A stretch of 64,000 nt of DNA from JAMIFN01 sp964544605. Lineage in GTDB: Bacteria > Pseudomonadota > Gammaproteobacteria > Burkholderiales > Burkholderiaceae_C. Below are positions 1 through 8,313 of the stretch, one piece after another. The notes beneath the pieces were generated by a model. The model did no database searches. It was not told where the DNA came from and saw nothing but the letters and a program-made list of their open reading frames with translations. Numbering within the stretch: position 1 is the first letter of the stretch; each line of letters starts with the position of its first letter. Position numbers and translations under genes: made by a program. The DNA is taken from NCBI GenBank assembly GCA_964544605.1, contig CAZJBX010000005.1:1-64000 (forward strand). Reading direction: 5' to 3'.

Positions 1-7
1 GGCTTTC

Positions 8-54
8 TTCCCCTCCCTCGGAGGGGTGCCCGCTAGGGCGGGGTGGTGGGCTAG
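8..54. repeat. Interspersed repeat, family D copy 1
   Basis: An element of about 45 bp with a short hairpin made of CCCTCC and GGAGGG, followed by a GCCCGCTAGGGCGGGGTGGT tail. A near-identical copy lies at 252-303, and inverted copies with a different middle lie at 185-231, 6460-6502 and 6598-6645. No coding potential is evident. It is probably an extragenic palindromic repeat. Confidence 0.6.
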
Positions 55-82
55 CTTAGGGCACGGCACGCCGTGCCCCTAC
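55..82. repeat. GTAG/CTAC-type REP, family B copy 1
   Basis: Hairpin GGGCACGGC-AC-GCCGTGCCC ending in CTAC. It recurs at 307-333 and, in the opposite orientation, at 11585-11608. The CTAC end is the complement of the GTAG tetranucleotide typical of REP sequences mobilised by RAYT transposases; a RAYT gene lies at 52763. Confidence 0.65.
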
Positions 83-102
83 TGTGTGCTGCGCTGGCGG
101 TC

Positions 103-130
103 GTAGGGGCGTTGCATGCAACGCCCCTAC
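103..130. repeat. 28-bp perfect palindrome REP, family A copy 1
   Basis: A perfect 28-bp palindrome that begins GTAGGGGCGTTGC and ends in the complement. Identical copies are at 48734-48761 (inside hsdM) and 57722-57749 (intergenic), and a one-mismatch copy is at 47972-47999 (inside hsdM). This copy is extragenic. Confidence 0.75.
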
Positions 131-184
131 AAATGCGGCACGCCAAATTCCGTCATGGCGAAGGCCACAGGCCGCTATGGGTTT

Positions 185-231
185 AACCACCCCGTCAGGC
201 TGCGCCTGCCACCCCTCCAAGGGAGGGGAAT
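185..231. repeat. Interspersed repeat, family D copy 2 (inverted)
   Basis: Starts ACCACCCCGTCAGGCTGCGC and ends with a CCCTCC/GGGAGG hairpin. It is the reverse complement of the element at 6598-6645 over almost its whole length. Immediately before it (152-174) is a fragment of the CGTCATGGCGAAGGCCA-type repeat also seen near 22160 and 57775. Confidence 0.6.
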
Positions 232-251
232 TGGATGGCCTCATATGAATG

Positions 252-333
252 CGCTTTCTTCCCCTCCATCGGAGGGGTGCCCGCTAGGGCGGGGTGGTGG
301 GCTAGATTAGGGCACGGCACACCGTGCCCCTAC
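252..333. repeat. Composite repeat: family D copy 3 plus family B REP
   Basis: About 80 bp duplicating 1-82 with few mismatches: the CCCTCC hairpin element followed by the GGGCACGGC hairpin and CTAC end (307-333). Because 1-82 and 252-333 carry the same two elements in the same order, this is a composite unit rather than two independent insertions. It sits 18 bp beyond the darP stop and may also end darP transcription. Confidence 0.6.
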
Positions 334-351
334 CCCGTTTTTACCAATGCC

Positions 352-993
352 TTAAGCCCCCACCTCAGGCAGCACTTGGCCCAAGTAGTCGGCCAGTTTT
401 TTCTGCGCTTTTTTGGCTTGGCTTTGCGCGGTTTTGATGGCTTGGGCATCGGGCTGTTCGGCGTTTTGCAGGGCCAACACTTCTTTGCCCAGTTTGGCCG
501 CTTGGCGCAGCAGGCTGCGCAGTTGTTGCGCGTCCACTTGCGTGCCGTGTTCGGCCATGAGTTCTTGCAGGGCGGCGGGTTCATCGAGCAGGCGCTGCGC
601 CCAGATTTGATGCGGTTTGGGCAGGGCCGCTTCCATGCGTTGCTCGACTTCGTCTTGTGCCAGGGCCGCTTGCAGGGCCTCGGCATCGACCCGGCGCATG
701 AGTTTGCCGATGTATTGCAGTTGGCGGCGCTTGCCTTCAAAGTCGGTGATGCGGCGCGCTTCTAGCAGGGCGTCGATGAGGATTTCGGGCAGGTCGAATT
801 TTTCCCAGCGTTTGGGCGGCAGTTCCAGCAGCAATACGCCAAGGTCTTGTTTGGCTTTTTCATCGCGTTTGACGCGGGTTTTGCTGCCTTCAAATTCGGC
901 TTTGAGCTCGATGTCCATCTCGCTGCCTTCGGCCACAAAGTGGCCTTTGACATAGTAGCCGCGCTTCATTCCGCCTTTGACATGGCTGCTCAT
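352..993 (-). CDS. darP: Ribosome biogenesis factor DarP/YjgA (DUF615)
   Basis: 213-aa, highly charged, mostly helical protein of the YjgA/DUF615 family. In E. coli the homologue binds late 50S assembly intermediates and helps form the peptidyl-transferase centre. The N-terminal part contains the family-typical YYVKGHFVAEGSEMDIELK stretch. The middle (LPPKRWEKFDLPEILIDALL and ITDFEGKRRQLQYIGKLMR) is the most conserved segment and is intact. The C-terminus is an Ala/Gln/Lys-rich helix. It lies 15 bp downstream of fbp on the same strand, so the two are probably co-transcribed. The ATG at 993 gives a length normal for the family. Confidence 0.9.
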   Translation of the reverse strand: MSSHVKGGMKRGYYVKGHFVAEGSEMDIELKAEFEGSKTRVKRDEKAKQDLGVLLLELPPKRWEKFDLPEILIDALLEARRITDFEGKRRQLQYIGKLMRRVDAEALQAALAQDEVEQRMEAALPKPHQIWAQRLLDEPAALQELMAEHGTQVDAQQLRSLLRQAAKLGKEVLALQNAEQPDAQAIKTAQSQAKKAQKKLADYLGQVLPEVGA

Positions 994-1008
994 GGTTTTG
1001 CCTTTGCT

Positions 1009-2025
1009 TTATTTTTGGTGGTAGGCCGTGACTTGCTCGACCTCGTTTTTGCTGCCCAAGAAGACGGGCACGCGTTGGTGCAGTTCGGTGGGCTGGATGT
1101 CGAGGATGCGCTCGCGCCCGTTGGTGGCCGCGCCACCGGCTTGCTCGATGAGCCAGGCCATGGGGTTGGCCTCATACATGAGGCGCAGTTTGCCGGGCTT
1201 GTGGGGTTCGCGTTTGTCCCAGGGGTACATGAATACGCCGCCACGGGTCATGATGCGGTGCACATCGGCCACCATGCTGGCAATCCAGCGCATGTTGAAG
1301 TCTTTGCCGCGCGGGCCTTCTTTGCCGGCCAAGCATTCGTCGATGTAGCGTTTCACGGGTTCGTCCCAATGGCGCATATTGCTCATGTTGATGGCAAATT
1401 CTTGGGTGTCTTGCGGGATGGTGACGCCGTCTTGCGTGAGGACGAAGCTGCCTTGCTCGCGGTCGAGGGTGAACATGGCGACGCCATCGCCCACGGTGAG
1501 CACAAGCGTGGTTTGCGGGCCATAGACGCAGTAGCCTGCGGCCACTTGTTGGTGGCCTGGCTGCAAAAAGTCCTCTTCGCAGATTTCTTCAATGACTTCG
1601 GGGTCGTCGTTGGGCACTTTGAGCACGGAGAAGATGGTGCCGATGCTGACATTGACATCGATGTTGGAGGAGCCGTCGAGGGGGTCAAACAAGAGCAGGT
1701 ATTCGCCTTGGGGGTAGCGGTTGGGCACGCAGTGGATGCATTCCATTTCTTCTGATGCCATGGCCGCCAAGTGGCCGCCCCATTCGTTGGCGTCAATGAG
1801 GACTTCGTTGGCGATGATGTCGAGTTTTTTCTGCACTTCGCCTTGCACATTGGCGCTTTCAGCCGAGCCAAGCACGCCGCCCAGCTCGCCTTTATTGACG
1901 GCGCGGCTGATACCTTTGCAGGCGCGGGCCACGATTTCCAGCAGCAGGCGCAGTTCGGCAGGAATGTGGCCATGCAAGCGCTGTTGCTCAATCAAGTAAC
2001 GGGTGAGGGAGATGTTGTGGGTCAT
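1009..2025 (-). CDS. fbp: Fructose-1,6-bisphosphatase class 1
   Basis: 338-aa gluconeogenic phosphatase that converts fructose 1,6-bisphosphate to fructose 6-phosphate in the cytosol. The class 1 metal/substrate signature FDPLDGSSNIDVN is at residues 113-125, the SEE metal-binding motif at about 91-93, and the late GGVFMYPWDKREPHKPGKLRLMYEA block is intact. Length is typical of bacterial FBPase I. It is the first gene of a probable two-gene unit with darP. The 176-bp upstream gap holds the ompW terminator and no other gene. Confidence 0.96.
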   Translation of the reverse strand: MTHNISLTRYLIEQQRLHGHIPAELRLLLEIVARACKGISRAVNKGELGGVLGSAESANVQGEVQKKLDIIANEVLIDANEWGGHLAAMASEEMECIHCVPNRYPQGEYLLLFDPLDGSSNIDVNVSIGTIFSVLKVPNDDPEVIEEICEEDFLQPGHQQVAAGYCVYGPQTTLVLTVGDGVAMFTLDREQGSFVLTQDGVTIPQDTQEFAINMSNMRHWDEPVKRYIDECLAGKEGPRGKDFNMRWIASMVADVHRIMTRGGVFMYPWDKREPHKPGKLRLMYEANPMAWLIEQAGGAATNGRERILDIQPTELHQRVPVFLGSKNEVEQVTAYHQK

Positions 2026-2141
2026 GGCAAAACCTTATGGCTGGGGCATGGTGCGGCCCGTGCGCGGCGGCGTGGGGCACAGAAGATGAGGCGAAAGGCT
2101 TGATTTTAAGCGAGGCCAGCTTGCTGCCCCTTTGCAAAAGC

Positions 2142-2163
2142 AAAAACGCCCCGAAGGGCGTTT
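2142..2163 (-). terminator. Rho-independent terminator after the OmpW gene
   Basis: Read on the minus strand: an AAACGCCC-TTCG-GGGCGTTT hairpin that runs into a T tract (GTTTTTG), about 40 bp beyond the OmpW stop codon. The UUCG-type loop makes it a convincing intrinsic terminator. Confidence 0.85.
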
Positions 2164-2201
2164 CTAGCGCTTGCGGCGCTGGCCGTGGCTGATGGGGCCG
2201 C

Positions 2202-2819
2202 TTAGAAGCGGTAGCCCACGCCCACGCCCACCAAAACGGGATCGCAGCGGAAGCTACCCACACGGGTGCCGAAGCTAGAGACTTTGGTTTTGATTTGCAG
2301 CTTTTTGACATCCAGGTTCACAGACCAGTTTTTGTCCAGGGCGTAGTCAAAACCTACTTGCAATGCGCCACCCCAACTGTTTTTACTGACTGAGGGGCTT
2401 AAAGCGGCCTGAACTGCGGGATCAAAGCGCACATCAGACAAGCGGGTGTAGTTGATGCCTGCGCCCACATAAGGCTTGAAGTTGCCCAGATTTGTGAAGT
2501 GGTATTGCGCCGTGACAGTGGGCGGCAGGTGCTTGAGCGTACCGATTTTGGCGCCGTTAGAGCGCAAGTCGTGCTTTTGCGGGTAGGTCAAAATCAATTC
2601 AGCCGCCACATTGGGGGTGAAGAAGTAAGACACATCAAGCTCTGGGAAGGTTTTGTTGCTCATGCTCAAGTTCAGGCCAGTCGTGTCTTTGTTGGCGCTG
2701 TCAAGGTTGAGGGCGCGCACGCGCAGCATCCAAGGGCTTTGCTCGGCATCTTGGGCATAGGCAGCACCAAAAGGCAGGGCAAGAGCAAGGGCGATGGAGA
2801 CAAGCAAGGGTGTTTTCAT
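2202..2819 (-). CDS. OmpW-family outer membrane protein
   Basis: 205-aa exported beta-barrel protein of the OmpW family, small eight-stranded outer-membrane channels for hydrophobic molecules. Residues 1-22 form a signal peptide with an Ala-rich core ending AYAQ. Family features are the N-terminal WMLRVRALNL strand, the ELDVSYFFTPNVAAEL block, the YVGAGINYT strand, and a C-terminal strand ending in Phe (VGVGVGYRF), as expected for BAM-dependent insertion. It is monocistronic, with its own terminator downstream. The substrate cannot be read from the sequence. Confidence 0.9.
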   Translation of the reverse strand: MKTPLLVSIALALALPFGAAYAQDAEQSPWMLRVRALNLDSANKDTTGLNLSMSNKTFPELDVSYFFTPNVAAELILTYPQKHDLRSNGAKIGTLKHLPPTVTAQYHFTNLGNFKPYVGAGINYTRLSDVRFDPAVQAALSPSVSKNSWGGALQVGFDYALDKNWSVNLDVKKLQIKTKVSSFGTRVGSFRCDPVLVGVGVGYRF

Positions 2820-2960
2820 GGTGAGGACTTTCTAAGGACAGGATGAAAAATCGGACAATTGAATTAGATGGCCAAAGCCATATAAGCAATTTGCACCATG
2901 TCAAATGAAGCCCACAAAACGGCAAAGCCTTTGTGGTTTTGTTGTTTTAAATCAAGCATG

Positions 2961-2985
2961 AAAAAAGCACCCCGCAGGGTGCTTT
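2961..2985 (-). terminator. Rho-independent terminator after the acyl-CoA ligase
   Basis: On the minus strand, an AAAGCACCC-TGCG-GGGTGCTTT hairpin with a following T run, starting 24 bp after the stop codon of the ligase at 3009. It separates the ligase from ompW. Confidence 0.85.
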
Positions 2986-3008
2986 GGTGTAGGGCAAAAC
3001 GCTGGGTT

Positions 3009-4604
3009 TTAGGCCGCAGGTGTGCCTTCAGAGGCAAATTTTTTGGCCCAGGGGTAGTCGGCCTTGCCAGCGGGTGAGCGCTTGATTTTGTCGGCAATGA
3101 AGACGGCCTTGGGCACTTTGTAGCCTGAGAGCTTGCTGCGCAAAATCTCGTTCAAAGCGGTGAGGTCGAATTGCTTGCCAGCGGCGACTTCCACCACGGC
3201 CACAACTTTGCTGCCCCAGCGTTCGTCGGGCAGGCCAACCACCAGCACATCCTCAATGGCGTCGTAGTGGCGGGCGATTTCTTCCACTTCTTCGGCAAAG
3301 ACTTTTTCACCGCCCGTGTTGATGACTTGGCTGCCACGGCCCATCATCACATAGCCGCCTTGCTCGTTGATGCGAGCGCGGTCGCCAGAGAGCACCCACA
3401 CGCGGTCTGCGATGGTGACAAAGGTTTCAGCCGATTTCACGGGGTCGTTGTAATAGCCCAAGGGCGTGTAGCCAGTGCGGATGAGCTGGCCTTCTTCGCC
3501 GGCTTGGGTTTTGAATTGGCCGTCGTCGCCCAAAATCGCCAAGTCAGGGCGGGGCTCAATCACAATCATGCCGTTGCCGTCCACAGGCTTCTCGCCGTTG
3601 CCGACGATGCCAGTTTCAGACGAGCCGATGCCGTTGAAGATGATGGCGTGGGGTGGCAAAAAGACTTTGAGGCGGTTTTGCAGTTGTTCAGACAGGGCCG
3701 CGCCGCCTGAGCCGCAAGAGACGAGCGCACCGAGGTTCCAGCGGTCGGGGTTTTTCTCAAGCGCTTGGATGAGGGGCTGGGCCATGGCATCGCCCACGAT
3801 GGAGAGGATGTTGACGCGATCGCGCACCACGATGTCCCAGATGTGATCGGGGTTGAAGGCTTGCTCGTCGTTGACCACGATGCCGAAGCCGCCAAAGAGA
3901 TAGATGAGGGTGGACCACATGGCCGCGCCATGCATCATGGGCGCTACGGCAAACACGCGCAGCTCAGGGCCGTGGGGCACCATGGCGCCCAATTGCTCAG
4001 GCGCTTGAATGGGGCCTTGGCGGAAGGCAATGCCACCGCCACCCAATGCAGCCATGAAGACGGCTTTGTGCGTCCACACCACGCCCTTGGGCATACCCGT
4101 GGTGCCGCCGGTGCAGAGGATGTAGTGGTCGTTTTCGCTGCGATCGGGGTCGCTCAGGTCTTTGTCGCCAGTGGCCAGCAGGGTTTCATACGCGTTGCTG
4201 GGGCCGCCCACTTGCACGGGCAGCACCACATTGGGGGATTCGGCCAGGGCTTTTTGGGTTTCTTCCTCAAAGTCAGCACCGTAAACCAGGGCCTTCATAT
4301 TGAGGTTGGTGTAGAGGTATTTCAGCTCGTGCGCCACATAGCGGTAGTTGATGTTGACGGGCACAGCGCCAATCTTCATGCAGGCAAAGAAGGTTTCAAG
4401 GTATTCGGCGCTGTTGTAGAGCTGCACGCCGACATTGTCGCCACGCCCGATGCCTTTGGCACGCAGGGCATTGCCCAATTGGTTGGCGCGAATGTTCAGC
4501 TCGGCAAAGCTCAGTTGTTTGTCGCCGCAAATGAATGCTTTGCGATCGGGGACCACGCTGGCCACAATTTCAAACAAATCGGCCAGGTTATAAGTGCGTG
4601 CCAT
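3009..4604 (-). CDS. AMP-dependent acyl-CoA synthetase
   Basis: 531-aa ANL-superfamily enzyme that activates a carboxylic acid, probably a fatty acid, to acyl-CoA with ATP. The P-loop-like phosphate-binding motif CTGGTTGMPKG is at about 164-174, the adenylate motif YGYTPLGYYNDP-like block (RTGYTPLGYYNDPVKS) is in the second half, and the hinge plus C-terminal lysine region is present (VPKAVFIADKIKRSPAGKADYPWAK). The nearest named relatives by motif are FadD13/FadD3-type ligases, but the chain length or sterol specificity cannot be read here. It is divergent from pdxA across an 81-bp gap and could feed the beta-oxidation genes at 22-28 kb. Confidence 0.88.
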   Translation of the reverse strand: MARTYNLADLFEIVASVVPDRKAFICGDKQLSFAELNIRANQLGNALRAKGIGRGDNVGVQLYNSAEYLETFFACMKIGAVPVNINYRYVAHELKYLYTNLNMKALVYGADFEEETQKALAESPNVVLPVQVGGPSNAYETLLATGDKDLSDPDRSENDHYILCTGGTTGMPKGVVWTHKAVFMAALGGGGIAFRQGPIQAPEQLGAMVPHGPELRVFAVAPMMHGAAMWSTLIYLFGGFGIVVNDEQAFNPDHIWDIVVRDRVNILSIVGDAMAQPLIQALEKNPDRWNLGALVSCGSGGAALSEQLQNRLKVFLPPHAIIFNGIGSSETGIVGNGEKPVDGNGMIVIEPRPDLAILGDDGQFKTQAGEEGQLIRTGYTPLGYYNDPVKSAETFVTIADRVWVLSGDRARINEQGGYVMMGRGSQVINTGGEKVFAEEVEEIARHYDAIEDVLVVGLPDERWGSKVVAVVEVAAGKQFDLTALNEILRSKLSGYKVPKAVFIADKIKRSPAGKADYPWAKKFASEGTPAA

Positions 4605-4685
4605 ATCGTCTCACTCCTATTTCTATGTGGGGGGTTGGGGCAGAATCAAAGCTTTCAATTATGACGCAAAAAAATCAGCCTCCTT

Positions 4686-5780
4686 ATGAGCCAGCCCATC
4701 CCCCAGCCCTCTGCCACCCTGCCTTACAGCCCCTTTGCCATCAGCATTGGCGATGTCTGCGGCATCGGCCCTGAAATCATCGCCAAAGCCTATGCCCAAG
4801 CGCCTGCGCTGCTGGCGGGCTGTTTCGTTATTGGCGATGCCGCCATCATGCAGCGCTACGCCGCCCCGCTGGGCCTGCAAGCGCAGGCCATTGCCGATGC
4901 CGAGCAAGCCCTGCACCTGCCTGCGGGCCAACTGCCCGTGCTGCCGCCTTGCGATGCCCAAGGCCAGCTCAGCGGCCCCAGCAGCGCGGCTTTGCAAGCC
5001 CTGCCCTTGGGCCAGATTCATGCCACGGCGGGGGCCCATGCGGCAGCGGCCATCCGCACGGGGGCGAATTTGGCCCTGCGCGGCAAAATCGCCGCCCTGA
5101 TTACGGCCCCATTGCACAAAGAGGCGCTGGCCGCCGCTGGCGAGCCCTACCCCGGCCACACCGAGCTGCTGCAAGCCGAGGCAGCCGCTTTTGCGGGCCG
5201 CCAAGTGGCCGATGTGCCCGTGCGCATGATGCTGGCCAACCCCGATTTGCGCGTGGTGCTGCACAGCGTGCACCTGCCGCTGAGGGCCGCCATTGAAGCC
5301 TTGGATGCCCGCAGCCTGCAAGCGACCCTGCACATTGCCGACCGCGCCCTGTGCCGCCTGCTGGGCCGCCGCCCCAAGCTGGCGGTGGCCGGGCTCAACC
5401 CCCATGCAGGTGAAGGCGGCTTATTTGGCCGTGAGGAAATCGAGCACATTGCGCCCGCCATTGCCGCTGCGCAAAGCCACGGCGTGCAAGCCAGCGGCCC
5501 TTATGCGCCAGACACCATCTTCATGCGCGCGCGCCGCCAAGCCGATGGCCAACGCGCCTTTGATGCCGTCATCTGCATGTACCACGACCAAGGGCTGATA
5601 CCGGTGAAGTATTTGGGCGTGGAAGACGGCGTGAACACCACATTGGGCCTGCCCTTTATTCGCACCAGCCCCGACCACGGCACGGCCTTTGACATAGCCG
5701 GCAAAGGCCAAGCCAGCCCCGCCAGCTTGCTAGAGGCCATACGGCAGGCCAAAGCCAGCGCCGCGCCTGCAGCCAGCTAA
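4686..5780 (+). CDS. pdxA: 4-hydroxythreonine-4-phosphate dehydrogenase
   Basis: 364-aa NAD-dependent enzyme of pyridoxal-phosphate synthesis (DXP-dependent route) that oxidises and decarboxylates 4-phosphohydroxy-L-threonine. Family landmarks in order: GDVCGIGPEIIAKA at the N-terminus, ITAPLHKEAL with a metal-binding His, PGHTELL, GLNPHAGEGGLFG, MYHDQGLIPVKYLG with the third metal ligand, and TSPDHGTAFDIAGKG near the end. Length is slightly above the usual 330 because of a longer N-terminus (about 15 aa). In many relatives it lies between surA and ksgA; here neither is next to it. Confidence 0.95.
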   Translation: MSQPIPQPSATLPYSPFAISIGDVCGIGPEIIAKAYAQAPALLAGCFVIGDAAIMQRYAAPLGLQAQAIADAEQALHLPAGQLPVLPPCDAQGQLSGPSSAALQALPLGQIHATAGAHAAAAIRTGANLALRGKIAALITAPLHKEALAAAGEPYPGHTELLQAEAAAFAGRQVADVPVRMMLANPDLRVVLHSVHLPLRAAIEALDARSLQATLHIADRALCRLLGRRPKLAVAGLNPHAGEGGLFGREEIEHIAPAIAAAQSHGVQASGPYAPDTIFMRARRQADGQRAFDAVICMYHDQGLIPVKYLGVEDGVNTTLGLPFIRTSPDHGTAFDIAGKGQASPASLLEAIRQAKASAAPAAS

Positions 5781-5791
5781 AGCACAGGCGC

Positions 5792-6358
5792 TTATTGCTG
5801 CAAAAAATTCTTCAGCATGGCGTGGCCGTGTTCGCTGAGCACGCTCTCAGGGTGGAACTGCACGCCCTCAATCGGCAGGCTGCGGTGGCGCAAACCCATG
5901 ATTTCGCCATCCTCGGCCTCGGCCGTCACCTCCAGCTCAGGCGGCAAGCTGGCACGCGCCACGGCCAAAGAGTGGTAGCGGTTCACCGTGAAGTCTTGCG
6001 GCAGGCCCTTAAACACGCCCTGCCCTGTGTGGCGAATGCGGCTGGTTTTGCCGTGCATGGGCTGCTGCGCCCGCACCACATCGGCGCCAAAGGCCGCACC
6101 AATGGACTGGTGCCCCAAGCACACGCCCAAAATCGGCAACTTGCCCGCAAAGTGCTGAATCGCCGCCACCGAAACGCCCGCCTCTGTGGGCGAACAAGGC
6201 CCAGGGGAAATCACCAAACGATCGGCCTGCTGCGCCGCCAGCTCAGGCAGGCCCATGGCGTCATTGCGCACAATCTGCACCTGCGCGCCCAGCTCGGCAA
6301 AGTATTGCACCAGGTTGTAGGTGAAGCTGTCGTAGTTGTCGATGATGAGAACGCGCAT
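5792..6358 (-). CDS. trpG: Anthranilate synthase component II (glutamine amidotransferase)
   Basis: 188-aa class I glutamine amidotransferase that supplies ammonia to TrpE for anthranilate synthesis; such subunits often also serve PabB. The start ATG at 6358 gives the standard MRVLIIDNYDSFTYNL N-terminus; the frame stays open upstream to 6481 but that part is repeat DNA. The catalytic nucleophile is Cys80 in LGVCLGHQSIG, and the His-Glu pair is in VQFHPESVLSEHG. trpE lies upstream on the same strand, but 302 bp of repeats intervene, which is unusual for subunits of one enzyme. Confidence 0.93.
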   Translation of the reverse strand: MRVLIIDNYDSFTYNLVQYFAELGAQVQIVRNDAMGLPELAAQQADRLVISPGPCSPTEAGVSVAAIQHFAGKLPILGVCLGHQSIGAAFGADVVRAQQPMHGKTSRIRHTGQGVFKGLPQDFTVNRYHSLAVARASLPPELEVTAEAEDGEIMGLRHRSLPIEGVQFHPESVLSEHGHAMLKNFLQQ

Positions 6359-6660
6359 GGCTGGCTCGGTGGGGCTGAAGGAAGGCGGTATTTTAAGGCG
6401 GCGGGCAAGCACCGCAAAAGAATCGTCATGGCGGGCTTGACCCGCCATCTCTCTGTGAAAACCACCCCGCCCTTCGGGCACCCCTCCGAAGGAGGGGAAT
6501 TGGGCAGCCGCTTATCGCCAACACCCCTGTGCTAAAGCCCAGCCCCCATTCTCCCTTCCCAGCTCGCAGCACGCAGCAATTTCAACTGCCCCTTTATTTC
6601 CCTCCTTCGGAGGGGTGGCAGGCGCAGCCTGACGGGGTGGTCAAAGCAGCAGGGCCGCCC
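6359..6660. repeat. Repeat-filled gap between trpE and trpG
   Basis: 302 bp without a gene. It contains two inverted family D elements (6460-6502, starting AACCACCCCGCCCTTCGGGC, and 6598-6645, ending GACGGGGTGGTCAAAG) and a small GTCATGGCGGGCTTGACCCGCC hairpin piece at 6424-6445. The two D copies face each other and could form a larger stem. Confidence 0.6.
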
Positions 6661-8172
6661 TTACAGCCCACCCGTGCGCACCATTTGCGCGGCCCGCATG
6701 ACGGCGCGGGCTTTGGCTTCGGTTTCTTGCCATTCGAGTTCGGGCACGGAGTCTGTGACCACCCCCGCGCCCGCTTGCACCCAAAGCTGGCCGCCCTGAA
6801 TGATGCCGGTGCGGATGGCGATGGCCACATCCATATCGCCGCCGTAGCTGATGTAGCCGCAAGCGCCGCCGTAGATGCCGCGTTTGCTCGGCTCCAGCTC
6901 GTCAATGACTTCCATGGCGCGGATTTTTGGCGCACCCGTGAGCGTGCCCGCTGGGAAGCTGGCGCGCAGCACATCCATATTGCTCATGCCCTCTTGCAGT
7001 ACGCCTTCCACATTGCTGACGATGTGCATGACATGGCTGTAGCGTTCGACCACAAAGGCTTCGGTCACGGCCACCGTGCCGGTGCGGGCGATGCGGCCAA
7101 TGTCGTTGCGGGCCAGGTCGATGAGCATGACATGCTCGGCGCGTTCCTTGGGGTCGGCCAGCAGCTCGGCTTCGCGGGCTTTGTCTTCCTCAGGCGTGGC
7201 GGCGCGGGGGCGGGTGCCCGCCAAGGGCCGAATGGTGACTTTTTGCGCGGGCTGGCCTTCGTGCTCGCAGGCTTCTTGCCGCACCAATATTTCAGGGCTG
7301 GTGCCCACAATTTGGAAGTCGCCCATATCGTAAAAATACATATAGGGACTGGGATTGAGCTGGCGCAGGGCGCGGTAGAGGTGGATGGGTGCATCGGCAA
7401 AGGGCAGTTGCATACACTGGCCAATGACGATTTGCATGAAGTCGCCCGCCGCAATCATGTCTTTGGCACGCTCCACGGCGGCGAGGAAGTCGGCCTCAGT
7501 GCGGTTGCGTTGAATCGGCGGCTCGGCCGCTTGGCCTGCCACCAAGGGCGGCAACTGCACGGCCCGCTGCAATTGCGCCTGAATTTGCGCCAAGCGCGCT
7601 TGGGCTTGTTCGTAGGCATCGGCCTGGCTGGGGTCGGCCCACACGATGAGCTGCAAGCGCCCCTTGAGGTTGTCAATCACGGCCAGTTCATCGCATTGCA
7701 GCAGCATGATGTCGGGCTGGCCCATGACTTCTGGCGGGCAACTGGCTTCTAGCTTGGGCTCAATGTGGCGCACGGTGTCATAGCCAAAATAGCCCGCCAA
7801 GCCGCCGCAAAAGCGTGGCATCCCTTCAGGCAAATAGACTTTTTGCGCCGCCGCAACTTGGGCAATCACATCCAGCGGATTACCCGCCTGCTCGTCCACC
7901 TGCACGCCATCGCGGTAAAAGCGGGTGCGGGCCGCCGCGCCAAAGCCTGTGGCCGCCAGCCACTGCCGCGCGGGCAGGCCAATGAAGCTGTAGCGCCCAA
8001 AGCGCTCGCCGCCCAGCACCGATTCAAGCAAAAAGCTGTGCGCGCCGTCCTCACCGCAGAGCTTGAGGTAAACCGACAGCGGGGTTTCAAGGTCGGCAGC
8101 GGTGTCTTGCACCAAGGGGATGCGGGTGTAGCCCTGGGCTTGAAGGGCGGCAAATTCTGAGGGGCTGAGCAT
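6661..8172 (-). CDS. trpE: Anthranilate synthase component I
   Basis: 503-aa chorismate-using enzyme; with TrpG it makes anthranilate, the first committed step of tryptophan synthesis. The N-terminal feedback domain includes the LLESVLGGERFGRYSFIG segment, matching the tryptophan-binding LLES motif. The C-terminal chorismate-binding domain includes IRPLAGTRPR, the DPKERAEHVMLIDLARNDIGR block, and GTLTGAPKIRAMEVIDELE followed by GIYGGACGYI. The LLES motif and full-length N-terminus favour TrpE over PabB. trpD and trpC are not in the window. Confidence 0.94.
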   Translation of the reverse strand: MLSPSEFAALQAQGYTRIPLVQDTAADLETPLSVYLKLCGEDGAHSFLLESVLGGERFGRYSFIGLPARQWLAATGFGAAARTRFYRDGVQVDEQAGNPLDVIAQVAAAQKVYLPEGMPRFCGGLAGYFGYDTVRHIEPKLEASCPPEVMGQPDIMLLQCDELAVIDNLKGRLQLIVWADPSQADAYEQAQARLAQIQAQLQRAVQLPPLVAGQAAEPPIQRNRTEADFLAAVERAKDMIAAGDFMQIVIGQCMQLPFADAPIHLYRALRQLNPSPYMYFYDMGDFQIVGTSPEILVRQEACEHEGQPAQKVTIRPLAGTRPRAATPEEDKAREAELLADPKERAEHVMLIDLARNDIGRIARTGTVAVTEAFVVERYSHVMHIVSNVEGVLQEGMSNMDVLRASFPAGTLTGAPKIRAMEVIDELEPSKRGIYGGACGYISYGGDMDVAIAIRTGIIQGGQLWVQAGAGVVTDSVPELEWQETEAKARAVMRAAQMVRTGGL

Positions 8173-8313
8173 GGCAATGGCCTAGAGGATGAGCGCCCGC
8201 GCTAGGGGCAAAAGCAAAGCGCTCAAGTTTACCGCAGCAGGGCGCAGGCCAGCCGCAATTTCCCGTAAGCTAAGCCGATTCACTTTGCTGTTTTTTTGAC
8301 CCAAAAATTTGCC

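Noticed and set aside
235..765. Open plus-strand frame of 176 codons
   Set aside because: Antisense to darP and starting in repeat DNA; no recognisable protein pattern.
847..1755. Open plus-strand frame of 302 codons
   Set aside because: Antisense shadow of fbp caused by G+C-rich codon bias.
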